From assembly GCA_023374025.1 (NCBI GenBank), contig SIJG01000051.1, positions 458,146 to 522,145 of the forward strand: 64,000 nucleotides of DNA, read 5' to 3'. Below, in pieces: positions 44,435 through 55,116 of this stretch (the stretch's first letter is position 1; every line of letters begins with the position of its first letter). The position numbers were made by a program, and so were the translations under genes. The notes beneath the pieces were generated by a model. The model had not been told where the DNA came from. It worked only from the letters and a program-made list of their open reading frames with translations, and did no database searches. Source of the DNA: Heterodera schachtii (lineage: Eukaryota; Nematoda; Chromadorea; Rhabditida; Heteroderidae).

Positions 44435-44535
44435 TCAGTGGTATTTTTTTTTTAATTTTTAAGTCGATTCATAGGGGTGTATTTTTTGAAAAAAAAATTT
44501 TATTCGATTCTTAGGGGTGTATTTTCTGGTTTTAT
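44435..44535 (-). repeat. double aggggtgtatttt module, inverted relative to 18838-18905
   Basis: Two copies of gattc(a/t)(t)aggggtgtattttt about 46 bases apart. On the reverse strand this gives aaaatacacccctaagaat twice with an A-rich spacer, exactly the arrangement at 18838-18905 inside the composite element. Single related words lie at 28995, 29030 and 37087. Confidence 0.6.
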
Positions 44536-44574
44536 TGTATTTTTGTTAAGGAATTTTCCAAAAAGGTCGAAATA

Positions 44575-44655
44575 GTGACAAAAAGCCAAAATAGTGAATT
44601 TTAACTATTTTAGTGACGAAGCGCCAAAATAGTGATTTCTAGTGACCGATAGTGG
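44575..44655. repeat. aaatagtga short repeats
   Basis: The word a(a)aatagtga occurs four times, with cca or tcg in front. A local palindrome (aaaatagt gaatttta actatttt) and tagtgaccgatagtgg are also present. It directly follows the module at 44435-44535 and may be part of the same decayed element. Confidence 0.5.
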
Positions 44656-45142
44656 CATCAGAATCGAAAAATTTCAACGCAGAAATGCGTTTTTTGAGCT
44701 CCTTTCTTTAAACAATTGAGCAAAAAATAGTTAGATTACTAAAAGTAACGGCCCTACTAATGACTAAATAAATTAGTAACAAAAATTTAAAAATTCATTA
44801 AAATTTTAAACATTTAGCCTTTTGACAATTTTTAATTTTTATATTATTTTTCTTTATTTGAAATAAATTGAGGAAGACCAGACCGATACTAAAAATAATT
44901 GAGAGAAATAAACAATAACTATTTAAATAATACAATATTTTTAAAAAATTAAAAATTCGAATTAAGCTTTAGAGCAATTAAGGACAATAAATATTACTTG
45001 TTTTCTCTTATTAAAATCAAAAAACTAACTAAATAACTTAAAAAGCATTTTATATAATATTCTTAATGATAAAATATAAGATTCAACTTTTTATTAAATA
45101 TAAAAAATTATTTTGTATTAACTTTAAAACTAAAAAATTTAA

Positions 45143-45205
45143 ACAGAAATATATTTATCATGTCAGAATAAATGAAAAAAACAAGACAAAAAATAATACT
45201 AATAA
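45143..45205. repeat. dispersed repeat shared with 4585-4655
   Basis: Second copy of the repeat described at 4585-4655. A 76-codon lysine- and asparagine-rich frame (45066-45296) spans it; because part of its sequence is a repeat and the composition is that of A-rich DNA, I do not call a gene. Confidence 0.5.
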
Positions 45206-45679
45206 AATTTCCTTTCTAGGAAAACCAAAATTTTGTATTTTAGTAAAATTGAAAAATCAATCATATTTTAAATTCGTAATCAAAAGCTTAAATTAAACAT
45301 TATGAATTTTTTAAAGAGAAAAATATTAAAACAAATGTAAAAATTGTTTATTATATTAATTTTAAACAAAAGTTTTATAGCTTATTTTTCTATAAAATGA
45401 AGATAGAAAAAAAAAATTCAAAACTTCAATTTAATTTTATTTAGAAATAATTAAGAAATTTAAAATTCGCGAAATAAAACATTAAAAAAGGTCGATTTAT
45501 ATTTGCATATAAAAGTTCATTTAAAGCAGTACTGAGGTACTTTAAACCTTGAAAAAAATAATTTTATTTAATATAATTTAAGTATTATCTTTTAAATTTT
45601 CTTGATTTGTAATATTATTTTACGCAAGACCTAACAAAATCATTTTGCGTTTTTATTTCAAAACACAAAAATATCCTGA

Positions 45680-45771
45680 AAGGCATTTAAAATTTTTTTT
45701 TATTAAGGATTTTAAGGAGCAAAACACGTAAAACTTAATTAAAAAAAACTAAATTTTGGTCATATAAATAA
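45680..45771 (-). repeat. relic of the composite element's right subterminal segment
   Basis: Reads ttattaaggattttaaggag, then caaaacacgtaaaa, then 'ttttggtcat'. This is the reverse complement of 25381-25450, with a few differences. No other part of the composite element is evident around it, so it is either a fragment or a separate repeat that also lies inside the composite. Confidence 0.65.
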
Positions 45772-46383
45772 TATTTCAACTCCAATTGCAAGAATTAAAA
45801 TCTATTTAAATTTAGTATAAGCAGGAAAACTAAATATTTATTCCCTTAAACAAATCTAAAATCATAAAATCAATCCCAAACACATAAAAAAATAAAATAA
45901 TGCAATTCTTATTATAGGTTAAAAATTCAATGGATTATATAATATTCAAAAACTTAAATCTAGCAAAAAATAAATCATTTTAAATCCATCTATCTATATA
46001 TTGAAAATGCTACCATCGCAAAAACTAAACAAGTTTAATAATGCCTGAGCACTGAACAGAATTCTGCAATTAATTGCATAGAGCAAGAAGTTAAATTAAA
46101 AATTACAGTCATAATTGATGTTAAAAACCATTTATTATTATCAAAATACTAAATGATTTCAAGCATTTTAAATTTATTATGAAAATGAATTCGGTTTTAC
46201 ATTTATTTAGTTGTGTTATTTAAAAGAAACAAAAGAAAACACATAAATACTTAATACATATTTATAAATTTTTTACACGATGAAAAACGGATTTTCATGT
46301 TTAAATATTTTTCCTAAATGAAAAAACAAGTAGTTAACTAAAAGAATTTAGTCCAAAAAATAGTTTTTTGGTATTGTATTAAT
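45772..46383. other. A-rich non-coding stretch
   Basis: I see nothing I can name. Confidence 0.45.
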
Positions 46384-47015
46384 GTTCGGGAAAGTTTTTT
46401 GTAGATTTCACTCAGAAATTATTAAAGAAAATAATTTATATGAGATTTTTCTCTTTTCGAATGGCTCAACTAATCAAATCTCGAAAACCGAGACTGAGAT
46501 AAATAATTAAACAATTAAATTTGAAGAATTTACCGTACATCCAAAATTCCAATAAACAGATGCCATTATTGTTAACAGGAAATAAAGACATAATAAATAT
46601 CGTTTATTAATAAATTATATATATTAATTAAAAATAAATATTTAAAATAAAATAATTTTATAAAAATTTTAATTATTACTATTGGTATGCAAAAATTTAT
46701 TCGTACAACAATTAAGTGGATATACAGAGATTAAATAATTGAATATTCTTTTTCTCTCTTCCATATTCAATGAATTATATTGACTCATATGCATGTTGTA
46801 CACATGAAGAGTCCTTGAAGAATTATTAATGTCTAAAATAAAATTTGAAATTGGAAAACACAAATATTATGAAAATTTTATCCAATAAAAAGCAATACAA
46901 TCGTAATTTTAAAAGATTTATTTTAAGCAGTTATTTTTCTTTATTTAATATATAATAAAAAACAAAAAATAATTAAAAAAACTGATGAGATTGTAAAAAT
47001 TGTTTTGAGACATAA
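46384..47015. repeat. mosaic of three dispersed repeats
   Basis: In order: about 46384-46500 matches 16420-16560 inverted; about 46553-46728 matches 13916-14080 direct; about 46889-47015 matches 311-440 direct. The three partners are scattered over 16 kb at the other end of the window. A 64-codon minus-strand frame inside (46669-46863) has no recognisable domain. Confidence 0.55.
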
Positions 47016-47620
47016 ATTTATAGAACTCTATTTTCAAAAATTTTAAATTATTGAAAACTTCTATAAAAGATTTACTGGTGAACATACACATTAAACGTAT
47101 TGCCAACCAGAAAACCAAGCAAGTAATTAATAATTATATAATAAAGAAATCAAAATTATATATTTAGTTATTTACTATTTTTAAAGGCATCCATGAGCTG
47201 ATAAAAGAAACATAAAAAGAATTTTAAAAAATTATTTTTTATGTGTTATTTCTCATTTCATTATACAATACAAAAAAAAATTGCGGAAACCTATAGTTAT
47301 TTTAGTGAAAACTGCTAAATCATACATTAATTTAATAAAACGTATAAAATTAGCATTGTATTATTGGATCAAAATACAAATTAAAAAACTTTAAAAAATC
47401 AAAAATTTGCTAAAAAAAAAGTATGCTAAAATAAATTATTTTATTTTATTTTTTTACGACATTTATTTTTGGATTTTATATTCATTAGATAATATTTTCT
47501 AATAAAATCCAAATTGGTTTAATATTTATTTTATAGCAAAGTTAATAAATTTTAAATTTCCCTTTAATTCATAGATAAAAAAATTTTCTCTTAATTTATA
47601 ATTTTTTTATCATGTGGAAT
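47016..47620. other. A/T-rich non-coding stretch
   Basis: No gene or repeat recognised. Confidence 0.45.
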
Positions 47621-47628
47621 GATGCAAG

Positions 47629-48168
47629 CAGGGCGAAATTTCGTGTCGTTTTCATGTCGTCCCCTTTTTTTCGTCACTTTTTGAGCTTCGTTTTCGTGTT
47701 TCGTTTTCGTCAGTAAAAAAATTTTCGTTTCGTTTCGAGTTTTAAAATTTTGAATTTTCGTTTTCGTCAGACGAAATTGCAAAATTGCTTTAAATCGATT
47801 GATAAGAACAAAATTTGGCCACTACCCCAAAATCAGAACATTTTTTAGAAATAGAACAGATCACAACCCTGAAAAAAAAAACAAAAATTTCCAACTACTA
47901 GGTTCTTCATTCCCTTAGTTTGAGGATACAATTTAAAAATTTAATGTTTTTAATTGTGGATTAAATTAATTCAAAACATTTTCGTGTTTTTCGTTTCGTT
48001 TCATACGAAAACGGTTATTTTTTCGTTTTCGTGTTTCGCTTTCGTCCAAGAAAAAATTTTCGTTTCGTTTTCGAATTTTGAAATTTTTAATTTTCGTTTC
48101 GTTTTCGTGAAAAATAAATATTTTCGTTTCATTTCGAAAATTATTTTTTTGGTTTTCACACGCCCCTG
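47629..48168. mobile_element. hAT-like non-autonomous element with perfect 8-bp target duplication
   Basis: Flanked by identical 8-bp repeats gatgcaag at 47621-47628 and 48169-48176. Left end CAGGGCG, right end CGCCCCTG, i.e. CAGGG(G)CG inverted with one base of length difference. An 8-bp duplication with CAGGG-type ends is characteristic of the hAT superfamily. The 540-bp interior has two direct copies of a cgttttcgtgtttcg-rich segment of about 90 bases (about 47690-47780 and 48020-48115) and a module shared with 19684-19757. Frames of 63-94 codons inside are translations of the ttcgttttcg repeats. No transposase. Confidence 0.85.
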
Positions 48169-48176
48169 GATGCAAG

Positions 48177-51020
48177 GACGAAATCCGAATATGACAAGTG
48201 TGGTCCTCCTAAAATATTCAAGATGTGATCCAATATAGCAATTTTTTGTGAAAATCTCTAAAATTGATATTTTTAAAACCTACAAAATTTTCCCACCGGA
48301 CCCTTAAATCTTAAATATATTGGCTTAAAATCACAAAACAGCCCGGACACGGTGATTAATATTCTAACAATTTCAATCAATTAATTTGAAGATTTTAATT
48401 TAATGTGAAAATAATACTCATTATTCAAATTCTTAAATTTTTATAAAAATTGAGATTTAGCTGCCAAAATGATTAAGTTATTACTTAAAAGTTTACTCGT
48501 CTCAATTTATAATATTATTAGTTCTTCTTCACTTAGACTTTACTTCATTTACAAATAATTATATAAATTACATATTTTTTCTTCAACTTTTATTATCATC
48601 AATTTTTTGAATTATTATTTTTGTGTTAGGATTTTCCGCAATGAGAGCTCGCTTTTGACTAAAAATCAAAAATCTTTTAAAAGAATATATTTTTTTCATT
48701 TGTTGTTTATAAATTACTGTCATTAAAATTTAGAATTTTTTTTTTTCATTATTCATTTTTTATTTTCAAATTTAATTTTTAAATATATTCATAAGCTTTA
48801 TTTTCTAGATTATAACAACATTATGTTGCTCAGTTAGATGATATGAAACAGTCTTATAGTCAAATCATTGTACCACCAGAGACTTTTCTAATTATTTTTA
48901 TTTCATTTTATAATCATATTTCATTGGAAATTTAAATATAAATTAATAAATAAGACAGAAAAGAAAAATGATAAAATGCAGAACTGAAGAAAATTTACAA
49001 AACTGAACAAGGGATTTCAAATATGAAATAGAAAAAAGATAAACGTTTATTAGTTATTGAAAATAAAAAAGGAATAAAAAATGATTTTATCTTTTTTTTA
49101 ATCAAAAAAAAGGGGGAATAAAATTGCATAAATAAATTTTATAAATTTTAAATTGATTAATTATAAGATATTTTAATTTTTGTATGAAAACCCTTTTACT
49201 CAAATTAAAATGAAGAAAATTTTACGGGAAGGAAAAATTTCTATGTTATTTTTTCCATTAATAAAGTCATATTTATTAAGAAAAAAAAATAACAAATAAT
49301 AATTTAACCTAAAGAAAAACATTTATACATTTTTCTCAAAATAAAATGTTATTAATATAGAATTGAAATGAAATGTGTTAACTCTTAGATAAACAAAACA
49401 TAATCAAATTACTCGCACAATAAATATTTAATTTTTACTTTTTAATATGAATATTAACATAAAATTAATATGAATATGATAATATTCAAAATATTATAAA
49501 ATGTGTAAAAAACTAAATTTTATAATAAATTTAATCAAATAAAAATAAAAAACATTTAGACACACCATAAATTTAATTTTATTTACGAAATATGAGAGAA
49601 AAATAATTTAAAAAAACCAATAAAAATTAATTGTTTTTCTAAAGAAAATTTAATTTTAAAAAAAAAATAAATTTTAATTAATCGTCTTTTATTAAATAAA
49701 ATAAATAATTTTATTTTAATGAAAAACAACATAGAATTGTAAGTTTATTTCATTATATCGAATAAATCAAATTCTTAAATAGAGTAATTTACCAAATTTT
49801 TGAATAAAATTTAATTTAAATTTTTTTCCTTCAAATACAAACATTTAAAAAATCTTTTCTAATAAACTAATCTAAAATTCACAAATCTAAAAAATTTAAA
49901 TAAAAGGTTTTTTCTAATTTTTTTATTAAGAATAATAACAAAAACTATTTATAAAATATTTGTTTTCAATAAAAGCATTGCGAAAAGATAGTCATCTATA
50001 ATTTTTCAAATTATTAAAATAAATTTATTATAAAAAAACAAAGCAAAAAAAAAACACCAAAAAATATAATCATTTGTCAAACAAAAAGTTAGATATTTAT
50101 TTTTTCTTAACAAAAGAATCTATACTTTATTATAAAAACATTAACATTAAAAATATATAAACATTTATTAATCTTATTTAAACCGGAACCACACATGTAA
50201 GACAAAATAGAAATCATAACAGCTATGAAATTTAAAAGAGAAAAGATACAAATAATTTTCATTTATAATATATTATTTAAAGCAATAATATTGTAATTAA
50301 ATACCCTTAGAAAAACATTATAAATTAAAAAATGTAATACAAATTATATTAAAAATATTTATATTTCTTTAAAATTAACAAAAAATCAAAATCACAATAA
50401 TTAATTTAAACCAAAGAAGATAGGAAATCAAAATTTCAAGAGGAATTATTTTAAAATAAATTTAATAAATTAGAAATACACATTTTACAAAAGTTAAGTA
50501 TAAACGAATACACTAACTTACTCTTATAAATTAAATAAAAATAAGAGTTATCTTATTATTAATTTAAAAATTTGTATGTATGCAGAAAGAAAAATAATAG
50601 ATAGAATCTTCCGAGAATTTAAAAAATATGTCAATAATAGAAAATAAAATATGTACATATCAACTCGAATTATATTTAATTTAAATAAAATAATAAATAA
50701 ATGATAATATTATTAAAACAATGTTTAATTGTCATTGATCATAGTTGCGACTGTAATTTGACAATAAAAACCAAATCATTTTTAAAAAATGTACTAAATT
50801 TTAGCAAAAAAATAATGAAATTAAAATTTTTAAATTTATCATCAGTTTTGTTCTTATACTTAAAATTCAAATAATTAAGATAATAATAATATTTAAATAT
50901 TTGAAAAAATGCATTATAATTCTATCAATTAGAAAATCAAACAAATTTGAAATAAATTTTGAAAATCAATTCTACCACAAATATAAATTCAACCACTTAT
51001 AATTATCATGGAATGATCGC
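48177..51020. other. A/T-rich non-coding stretch
   Basis: No gene recognised. The plus strand is T-rich to about 48.9 kb, then A-rich. No strong inverted or tandem repeats stand out. Confidence 0.5.
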
Positions 51021-51028
51021 ATAAGAAC

Positions 51029-51944
51029 TAGAGACCGGACAACTGGGGTCGGAGGGACCCCGAGTCGAGATCCCGACCAAATCCCAATCCCGATCAATCC
51101 CGAACATTTTTGAAAAACGATCGGGACGGATCCCGAGTCGGGATCCCGACCTAATCCCGATCCCGATTAATCCCGAAGATTTTTTCGGGATCCCGCGGGA
51201 TTATCGGGATTTGCTAAAACCAATTTTTTTTTTACGTTTTGTGCCAAGTTTTTGTTCAAATGCTTATCTAATATTTATAATTGATCAATTCGATTGTGAA
51301 AAATAATGAGGGTAATTATATCAGTTTTTTATAGAAATTTTTCCAAAATTCGAATATCATGTCCAAAAAATCAGATTTTAGGACCAAAAATTCGAACATT
51401 TAACAACATAGCTTTAAATATTTTTTTACAATTTAATATGCCTCCTATAATCATTTTTAACAATTTTAAATTAGAAAATCGTAAACTGCATCGGAAAATT
51501 TGTTAACTGAATTTATACAAAAACTGTTAAATTTTGATAATTCTTTTTTGGAAGAAATAAAAGTCACAAAATGGCCTAACTTTTGCGTCAAATTTTGAAA
51601 ATTTCAGTGTATTTTGGAGACCCGTGAAATTTTTTTTGGGATTTTTAAGGGATTTTTTAAGAAAAATTAGCAAATGACAATATTTTTTAATTTAAAATTC
51701 AAGATCTTCATTAAAAAATGGAGATTTTTCGGAAAATTATTGTGACTTCAATCCCGCGGGATCCCGCGGGAAGGTAAAATGGTCGGGAGGGATCCCGGTT
51801 CGGGATCCCGATGAAATCCCGATCCCGATCAATCACGATGAATTTAAAAAATCGCTCGGGACGGATCCCGAGGTCGGGATCCCGAGTTTAATCCCGTGGG
51901 ATCCCGAAGAAATCTCGCGGGATCCCGATCCCGTCCGGTCTCTA
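51029..51944. mobile_element. hAT-like non-autonomous element, perfect TIRs and target duplication
   Basis: Twelve-base perfect terminal inverted repeats TAGAGACCGGAC (51029-51040) and GTCCGGTCTCTA (51933-51944), with identical 8-bp flanks ataagaac (51021-51028 and 51945-51952). The first nine bases of the termini are shared with the composite element at 18614-25579. Both subterminal zones (51045-51215 and 51752-51932) are packed with gatcccg/cgggatc words, many overlapping, including cgatcccgaXXX-type runs. Such clustered subterminal words are common in hAT elements, where the transposase can bind. The A/T-rich centre (51220-51750) includes a stretch shared with 19372-19450. A 66-codon frame here is not a gene. 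No transposase. Confidence 0.9.
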
Positions 51945-51952
51945 ATAAGAAC

Positions 51953-52827
51953 ACCCAAGGAAGAAAACAAAAAGCAATCAATAATAAATGAAGTAGATAC
52001 GGAGATTAAAATAGATAAATGGTAAGTGAGAATAAGTGAAATTATTTATACAAAATTAAAATTATAAAAGTACTTCCACAAAAACAATATTTTAAAACCT
52101 TTATAAATAAAAATTATTATGGAATAATTAAGCAGTAATTGAAACGAATAAAATTTGATGAAATATATTTATATTATTGTAAATTTTAATTGAAAATTTT
52201 AATTACATACAAAAATAATAAACTAGTATTTGTTTAAATTAACAGTATTTATGTTTATTGCAAAACAGCATAATAAATTCTTATAAAAATTATTTATTTA
52301 ATTTTTTCAAAAAATTTTTGAAGAATTTACATTTAGAGTTTTATGTAAATATTATAATTGTTTAATTATTTTATTTGTGGAAAATAATTTTATCTTATAT
52401 TTATTTTTTAAATCATCTTATGCATGTGTTAGTTGTACATTCTGCCAGAAACTTATTGATAAAATTTATAAATATTAATGATTTGGTAATTAATTAAAAT
52501 TATTAAGAAAAATCAAAGTTTTCATAAAATTCTTCTATTTTTGGGTAAATAAAATTTAATACAAAAATTTTCCTAATAGAATTTTTCCTTTAAATGAACG
52601 ATTAATTATTTTGAGAACTAATATAATTTTATTTAATTTTTTGTTAATATTACTTTCTTAAATTTTTTGCAATAGTTAAAATTTAAGTTTAATGACTAAA
52701 TTAAGTAAGGCTTATTGAGTAACAATTAATTATTAAATTTTTTTGTAATTTTAATAAATAAATATTCCTTTTATTCTTGTTTTTTTGTGATGAAAAAACT
52801 TTTAATTAAAATTTCATTAAGATTCCA
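51953..52827. other. A/T-rich non-coding stretch
   Basis: No gene recognised. The plus strand turns T-rich from about 52.2 kb. Confidence 0.45.
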
Positions 52828-52835
52828 CTAATTAG

Positions 52836-52987
52836 CAGGGAACGGATCTATAGTGCTAAAAAAAATACCAAAAAAAGAGAGCTTAAAACTTGCATTTATT
52901 GAAACGAAAACTGTAAAATTTTATTTTTGAACTTTTCACACGAAAATTTACGCAAAAATATGTAAAAATATATAAATCCGTTCCCTG
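52836..52987. mobile_element. 152-bp hAT-like MITE
   Basis: Twelve-base perfect inverted ends CAGGGAACGGAT (52836-52847) and ATCCGTTCCCTG (52976-52987). The eight flanking bases (ctaattag and taaattat) agree at 5 of 8 positions, consistent with an old 8-bp duplication. The interior is A/T-rich without coding capacity. The ends fit the CAGGG type of the hAT superfamily but differ from the other three elements, so a second or third family is present. Confidence 0.7.
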
Positions 52988-54952
52988 TAAATTATTAATT
53001 AAAAATTGAGTTTGTAATCGATTTAAATGGATGCAAATATTAGTGGAATTCATATAGATTAAAATTAATATATTTAAGATAAGATTTGAAAAAATATATA
53101 GCCTTTTTTTAAAGATAAAGTATATGCATGTCTATTGAGGAATTTTTAAATCCCAATTATGAAATAATTTATATGTTTTCTATGAATTTATTGTTTAAAT
53201 AAATTTTTAATAATATTAATAATAGTCAATTGGTTAAAATTATTATAATATTTCTGTTTTTGTTCGTCATTTTTTATGTTTCTAAATCATTCTATTTTGG
53301 TTAATTTTAAAATAAACAATATTAAATTATATGCATAATATTTAATAGTATATTTAAAACAATTAAGTTTATTAATTGCGATCTAATATTTCTTTAATAA
53401 ATAATATTTGATTGATATTGTTGTATGTTTTAATTAATTATCTCTGTTTTTTTATTCATACTGTTTGTTTTTCATTCTTTATAAAATCGTCGTTGCTTTA
53501 ATTATTTTCATTTCTTGTTCTTGGCATTTCTTTTGTGGCATTAGTCGGCTCGTTTTCTATATTAATAAATGTATTTTTATTTCTTTCTCAGATTCCTAAT
53601 AATTAATGGGAAATAAATAAATTTATTCTTGTTTAGTTGTTTCTTCCTATTTGAATTTTTATGTTTTGTAAGTATTTTCTTTTAGTTATTACCAAAAATA
53701 ATAAATTATAAATTCATTATTTCTATTCAATTTTTATACTTTTTTAATTTTTGAAAATATATACAAAATTGTTTTGCATAAATATTTTTATTTTATATTA
53801 AATTGATATTATAATATTCAATAATGATCCATTGAAAATTGATTTTATAAATAGATGTGATAAAATTGTAAATTATGAAATTTTCTCATTCTGATCATTT
53901 CATTACTACAAAAATGGAATTCCATTAATGTACCACTTTTTTTTTTTTACAAATTTTCTGATTTTAATGCAGAAATGTGATGTCTATATTTTTTTCTGAT
54001 CAATTTGATTAAAATAAAAGATTAATTTTTAATTTTTTTTTTTTGCTTTGATTTTTATTATTTTTAAGGTTGTTTTTCAAATTTATTACAGTTTTTTATG
54101 TATATTAAATTTTAATTTCATTTATAAATATGTGTTTTAATAAATATTTACTTTAATATTTAATTCTTCTCTGCATATATCTTGTCCAGAGCAGAATATC
54201 CTTAAAGAAACTTTCATTAATTAATTTTTTCATGCTATTTGCGCGGATTCGCGGCGCCGGGGTATTGACTGGCCCCTTTTTTATTATAATAATAAATATA
54301 TTTTATTTGTTGGATATTACTTTTATTTTCTTAAAATTAATTAATATGCTCTGCTTATTTTGAGTTAAATTTAGATTCTTATTCATTAAATTATTGGGCA
54401 TTTTGTAAATTTCTTCTCTTTGTTTTTCTCGTTTTCTGGTTATTCTGTCTCGTTGCGTGTTGCTTAAATTTTTGCCTTTATTATTGTTCAAAAATTTTAT
54501 CAATAATATTTTCTTTTGGTGTTAATTCGTTGAATATTATTACAATTTCTTAGTGAAATTGAATAATTATTATCAAATTTGGTTAGATATTGTAGTAATA
54601 TGATGTTTTAAAATTTTCATTTGAGTGGTTCCATTTTTAAGTTCATTATTAATTGCTTTAAATTTTATTATATTTGTGTTCAAAATTAATATATTTTTAA
54701 GTATTTTTTTAAAGTCTATTTAAAAATAATATAATTATTATGGTTTAGAAATAATGAACATATTAATTTTAATTTATATGCATTAAAATAATATTCTTTT
54801 ACGTGAATTTATAATAAATTAATTTAAATAGTAATTTGGGAAAATTTGTGCTTTTTACAGTGCTTAATCGGTGATTTTTTGTGCTGAAAATGAGCATTCT
54901 AGTCATTATTTGGACAAAAATCTTTTAAAAACTAGCCAAAATTTTTGAAAAA
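52988..54952. other. T-rich non-coding stretch
   Basis: No supported gene. A segment with ctatattaataaatgtattt at 53575-53595 resembles 18431-18450 and 55815-55830, perhaps a short dispersed repeat. A GC bump at 54240-54275 (gcgcggattcgcggcgccgg) stands alone. A minus-strand frame of 66 codons at 54303-54503 is charged (N/K/R/E-rich) but has no recognisable domain. Confidence 0.45.
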
Positions 54953-55116
54953 TTTTCGGTGGTGTCTATCTGCACCTTCGAACCCTAAAAATCCTTTATT
55001 ATCTTAAAAAATGCCTCAAATCACAAAATTGTACAATTTTTCGACAAAATATGTTAACAAATTTCACTCAAGTTTCAATATTTTTCCCGGTGGCGCCTAT
55101 CGTCACCGCCGGACCC
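54953..55116. repeat. GGCGGTGCC-type module, copy at 55 kb
   Basis: Left GC word ttttcggtggtgtctatctg, right GC word cccggtggcgcctatcgtca plus ccgccggaccc. The spacer is about 100 bases with atgttaacaaatttcac-type sequence, also seen near 38975. The right end matches 35108-35140 and 19290-19315. Non-coding. Confidence 0.65.

Noticed and set aside
45066..45296. 76-codon K/N-rich frame
   Set aside because: Overlaps a dispersed repeat (45143-45205) and has the composition of A-rich DNA.
47954..48238. 94-codon plus-strand frame and its minus-strand partner
   Set aside because: Both translate the ttcgttttcg repeats of the hAT-like element, and the plus frame runs past the element's end and target duplication.
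54303..54503. 66-codon charged minus-strand frame resembling a basic helix
   Set aside because: The R/K/E/N-rich stretch is suggestive, but there is no leucine heptad or known domain and no exon signals.
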